Assembly (NCBI GenBank): GCA_015065545.1
Contig: SVQA01000008.1
Span: 1-64,000, forward strand
DNA length: 64,000 nt
Direction: 5' to 3'
Origin: Oscillospiraceae bacterium
Lineage (GTDB): Bacteria > Bacillota > Clostridia > Oscillospirales > Acutalibacteraceae
Under the pieces are notes generated by a model. That model was not told where the DNA came from, ran no database searches, and saw only the letters and a program-made list of their open reading frames with translations. Position 1 is the stretch's first letter; each line of letters opens with the position of its first letter. The position numbers and the translations under genes were made by a program. Of this stretch, positions 62,573 to 64,000 are shown piece by piece.

Positions 62573-63345
62573 ACACAAAATTATCAGTAAAAAATATCAC
62601 CAAAACCTATGGCGACAAAACCGTTCTCAATAATGTAAGCTTTGACCTTATGGAGGGCGAGTTTCTCTCTATTCTTGGCCCTTCAGGTTGCGGTAAGACA
62701 ACACTTCTGAGAATTCTTATCGGACTTGAAAATGCAGATTCAGGTGAGATTATTAAGGGCGGCAAGGATATTTCCGGCCTTGCTTCCTTTGACAGAGGTA
62801 TGGGTATCGTTTTCCAGAACTATGCACTTTTCCCCAATATGACAGTTCTGCAGAATGTTCAGTATGCCCTTACACTTCGCAAAGATACAAAGAAGCAGGC
62901 TAAGGAGATTGCTCTTAAAACTTTAGAGCAGGTTGGTCTTATGGATCAGATTAACAAAAAGCCCCACCAGCTTTCAGGCGGTCAGCAGCAGAGAGTTGCA
63001 ATTGCACGTACTCTGGCTATGAACCCGGATATTATTCTTCTTGACGAGCCTATCTCTGCTCTTGACGTTACAAACAGAGAAATTATGAAAGCCGAGCTCA
63101 AGTCCCTGCAGAAGAAGTTTAATGCTACAATGCTCTTTATCACTCACGATCAGGAAGAAGCTTTCTTCCTCAGTGACAGAATTATGGTTATGAGTGAGGG
63201 TAACATCGAACAGATGGCAACTCCCCTTGAGCTTTACAGTAATCCTGCAAACGACTATATTAAAGAGTTCGTTGTGGAACAGCTTGACAAAAAGTATCAG
63301 GATCTTTCCAGATACACAGGAAGAGGTACTTATGAAGATAAATAA
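62560..63345 (+). CDS. ABC importer ATP-binding protein
   Basis: The 261-residue ATPase has Walker A GPSGCGKTT (near residue 41), the Q-loop FQNYALFP, the signature LSGGQQQRVAIART and Walker B IILLDEPISALD. The layout fits the FbpC/PotA class of importers. It lacks a long C-terminal regulatory domain. It overlaps the binding-protein gene at the front by 13 nt and the permease gene at the end by 14 nt, a tight operon. Confidence 0.93.
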   Translation: MEILNTKLSVKNITKTYGDKTVLNNVSFDLMEGEFLSILGPSGCGKTTLLRILIGLENADSGEIIKGGKDISGLASFDRGMGIVFQNYALFPNMTVLQNVQYALTLRKDTKKQAKEIALKTLEQVGLMDQINKKPHQLSGGQQQRVAIARTLAMNPDIILLDEPISALDVTNREIMKAELKSLQKKFNATMLFITHDQEEAFFLSDRIMVMSEGNIEQMATPLELYSNPANDYIKEFVVEQLDKKYQDLSRYTGRGTYEDK

Positions 63346-64000
63346 GAACAAGAGCTATTTTGGCTTAAAGTATCTGCTTCTTGCTTATCTTTTAGTCAGC
63401 ATAGTTCTGCCTGTCGCTTTTCTTTTTGCCCGAATTAACGGAGAAAACATAAACGATGTTTTCTCGTCGGCGCAGTTTTTACCCATGCTTAAAAACTCGG
63501 TAATAACAACCCTTATTGCCACAGCAATTTCCATTTCTCTTTCTTTTGCACTTGCGTGGCTTTTGAATCGTTCCAACATTAAATTCAAATCCTTGTTTGT
63601 TGTGCTTTTTACCCTGCCTATGCTTATCCCCAGTATTTCTCACGGTATGGGTCTTGTATTTCTCTTTGGTGACAACGGCATTGTAACAAACACATTCGGA
63701 ATAAATATCGGTCTTTACGGATATACAGGAATTGTTATGGGTTCGGTGCTTTATTCTTTCCCTGTTTCCTTCCTTATGTTCAACGATTCCTTCCAGTACG
63801 AAGACTTTACTATCTATGAGGCGGCAAGTGTGCTTGGAATGTCTAAGTTCAGACAGTTCCTCTCTATCACACTTCCCTCTATGAGAAGAACAATCGTTTC
63901 TGCAATCCTTGCTGTATTCACAATGGTTTTCACCGACTACGGTGTATCTCTTATGACCGGCGGTACGGATGTTACCCTGCCTGTGTATATGTATAACGAG
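63332..64000 (+). CDS. ABC importer permease (partial, cut by window end)
   Basis: This open frame starts at 63332, overlaps the ATPase gene, and runs off the window with 223 codons visible. It has several membrane helices (KYLLLAYLLVSIVLPVAFLF and others) and the permease EAA loop: YEAASVLGMSKFRQF followed by ITLPSMRR. It therefore belongs to the FbpB/PotB-type permeases, and the complete protein may be a fused double permease. Confidence 0.9.
   Translation, partial: MKINKNKSYFGLKYLLLAYLLVSIVLPVAFLFARINGENINDVFSSAQFLPMLKNSVITTLIATAISISLSFALAWLLNRSNIKFKSLFVVLFTLPMLIPSISHGMGLVFLFGDNGIVTNTFGINIGLYGYTGIVMGSVLYSFPVSFLMFNDSFQYEDFTIYEAASVLGMSKFRQFLSITLPSMRRTIVSAILAVFTMVFTDYGVSLMTGGTDVTLPVYMYNE

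Overview
The window is a bacterial chromosome segment that reads as an uncultured gut member of the Clostridia, probably Ruminococcaceae/Oscillospirales. The evidence is Firmicutes-type GGAGG ribosome sites, sigma-A promoters, lipoprotein and sortase signals, a group B-like [FeFe]-hydrogenase, a Wzz/BY-kinase system and six secreted proteins with C-terminal type I dockerins. No rRNA, tRNA, CRISPR array, insertion sequence or phage gene was seen. Taxonomy is an inference from gene content only.

Layout. 0.1-3.8 kb: GNAT acetyltransferase, a repeat-containing lipoprotein and two tandem paralogous dockerin proteins. 3.8-8.0 kb: minus-strand rlmB, a degenerate P-type ATPase-like membrane protein and rpe. 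8.0-12.3 kb: small membrane proteins, a gene-poor AT-rich gap, degV, a probable structured ncRNA, a HAD hydrolase and nth. 12.3-18.5 kb: a minus-strand polysaccharide-control operon (PF14907-type nucleotidyltransferase, Ig-like surface protein, two complementary BY-kinase/Wzz proteins, an S26-type peptidase and a CpsB-like phosphatase) with no glycosyltransferase in it. 18.7-21.2 kb: a CotH-kinase/CBM26/dockerin protein. 21.4-25.9 kb: a RiPP-like cassette (PqqD-like RRE protein, six-Cys candidate precursor, HprK-like kinase, radical SAM/SPASM enzyme) facing an ABC exporter. 26.1-39.1 kb: a lipoprotein and a giant 4023-residue secreted GH20 protein. 39.2-48.4 kb: phosphodiesterase, tex, an ArsC/Spx-like gene, an ECF sigma/anti-sigma/dockerin unit, a MutS-like ATPase, a DUF896 protein and a LuxR-type regulator. 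48.6-57.4 kb: a small Cys protein, a sortase-anchored VWA/pilin-like adhesin and a 1506-residue dockerin glycoside hydrolase. 57.6-64 kb: [FeFe]-hydrogenase, thiN, a CHAP-dockerin protein and an ABC importer truncated by the window end.

How it fits together. The dockerin enzymes and WPG-type starch-binding-like modules suggest a cell-surface glycan-degrading complex, similar in idea to cellulosomes or the Ruminococcus amylosome. No cohesin scaffoldin lies in the window. The adhesin, the polysaccharide-control operon and the giant GH20 protein all point to a surface and host-glycan lifestyle. The most promising undescribed system is the RiPP-like cassette at 23.3-25.8 kb. The next most unusual are the catalytically dead P-type ATPase homologue, the split BY-kinase pair and the ncRNA at about 10.43-10.56 kb.
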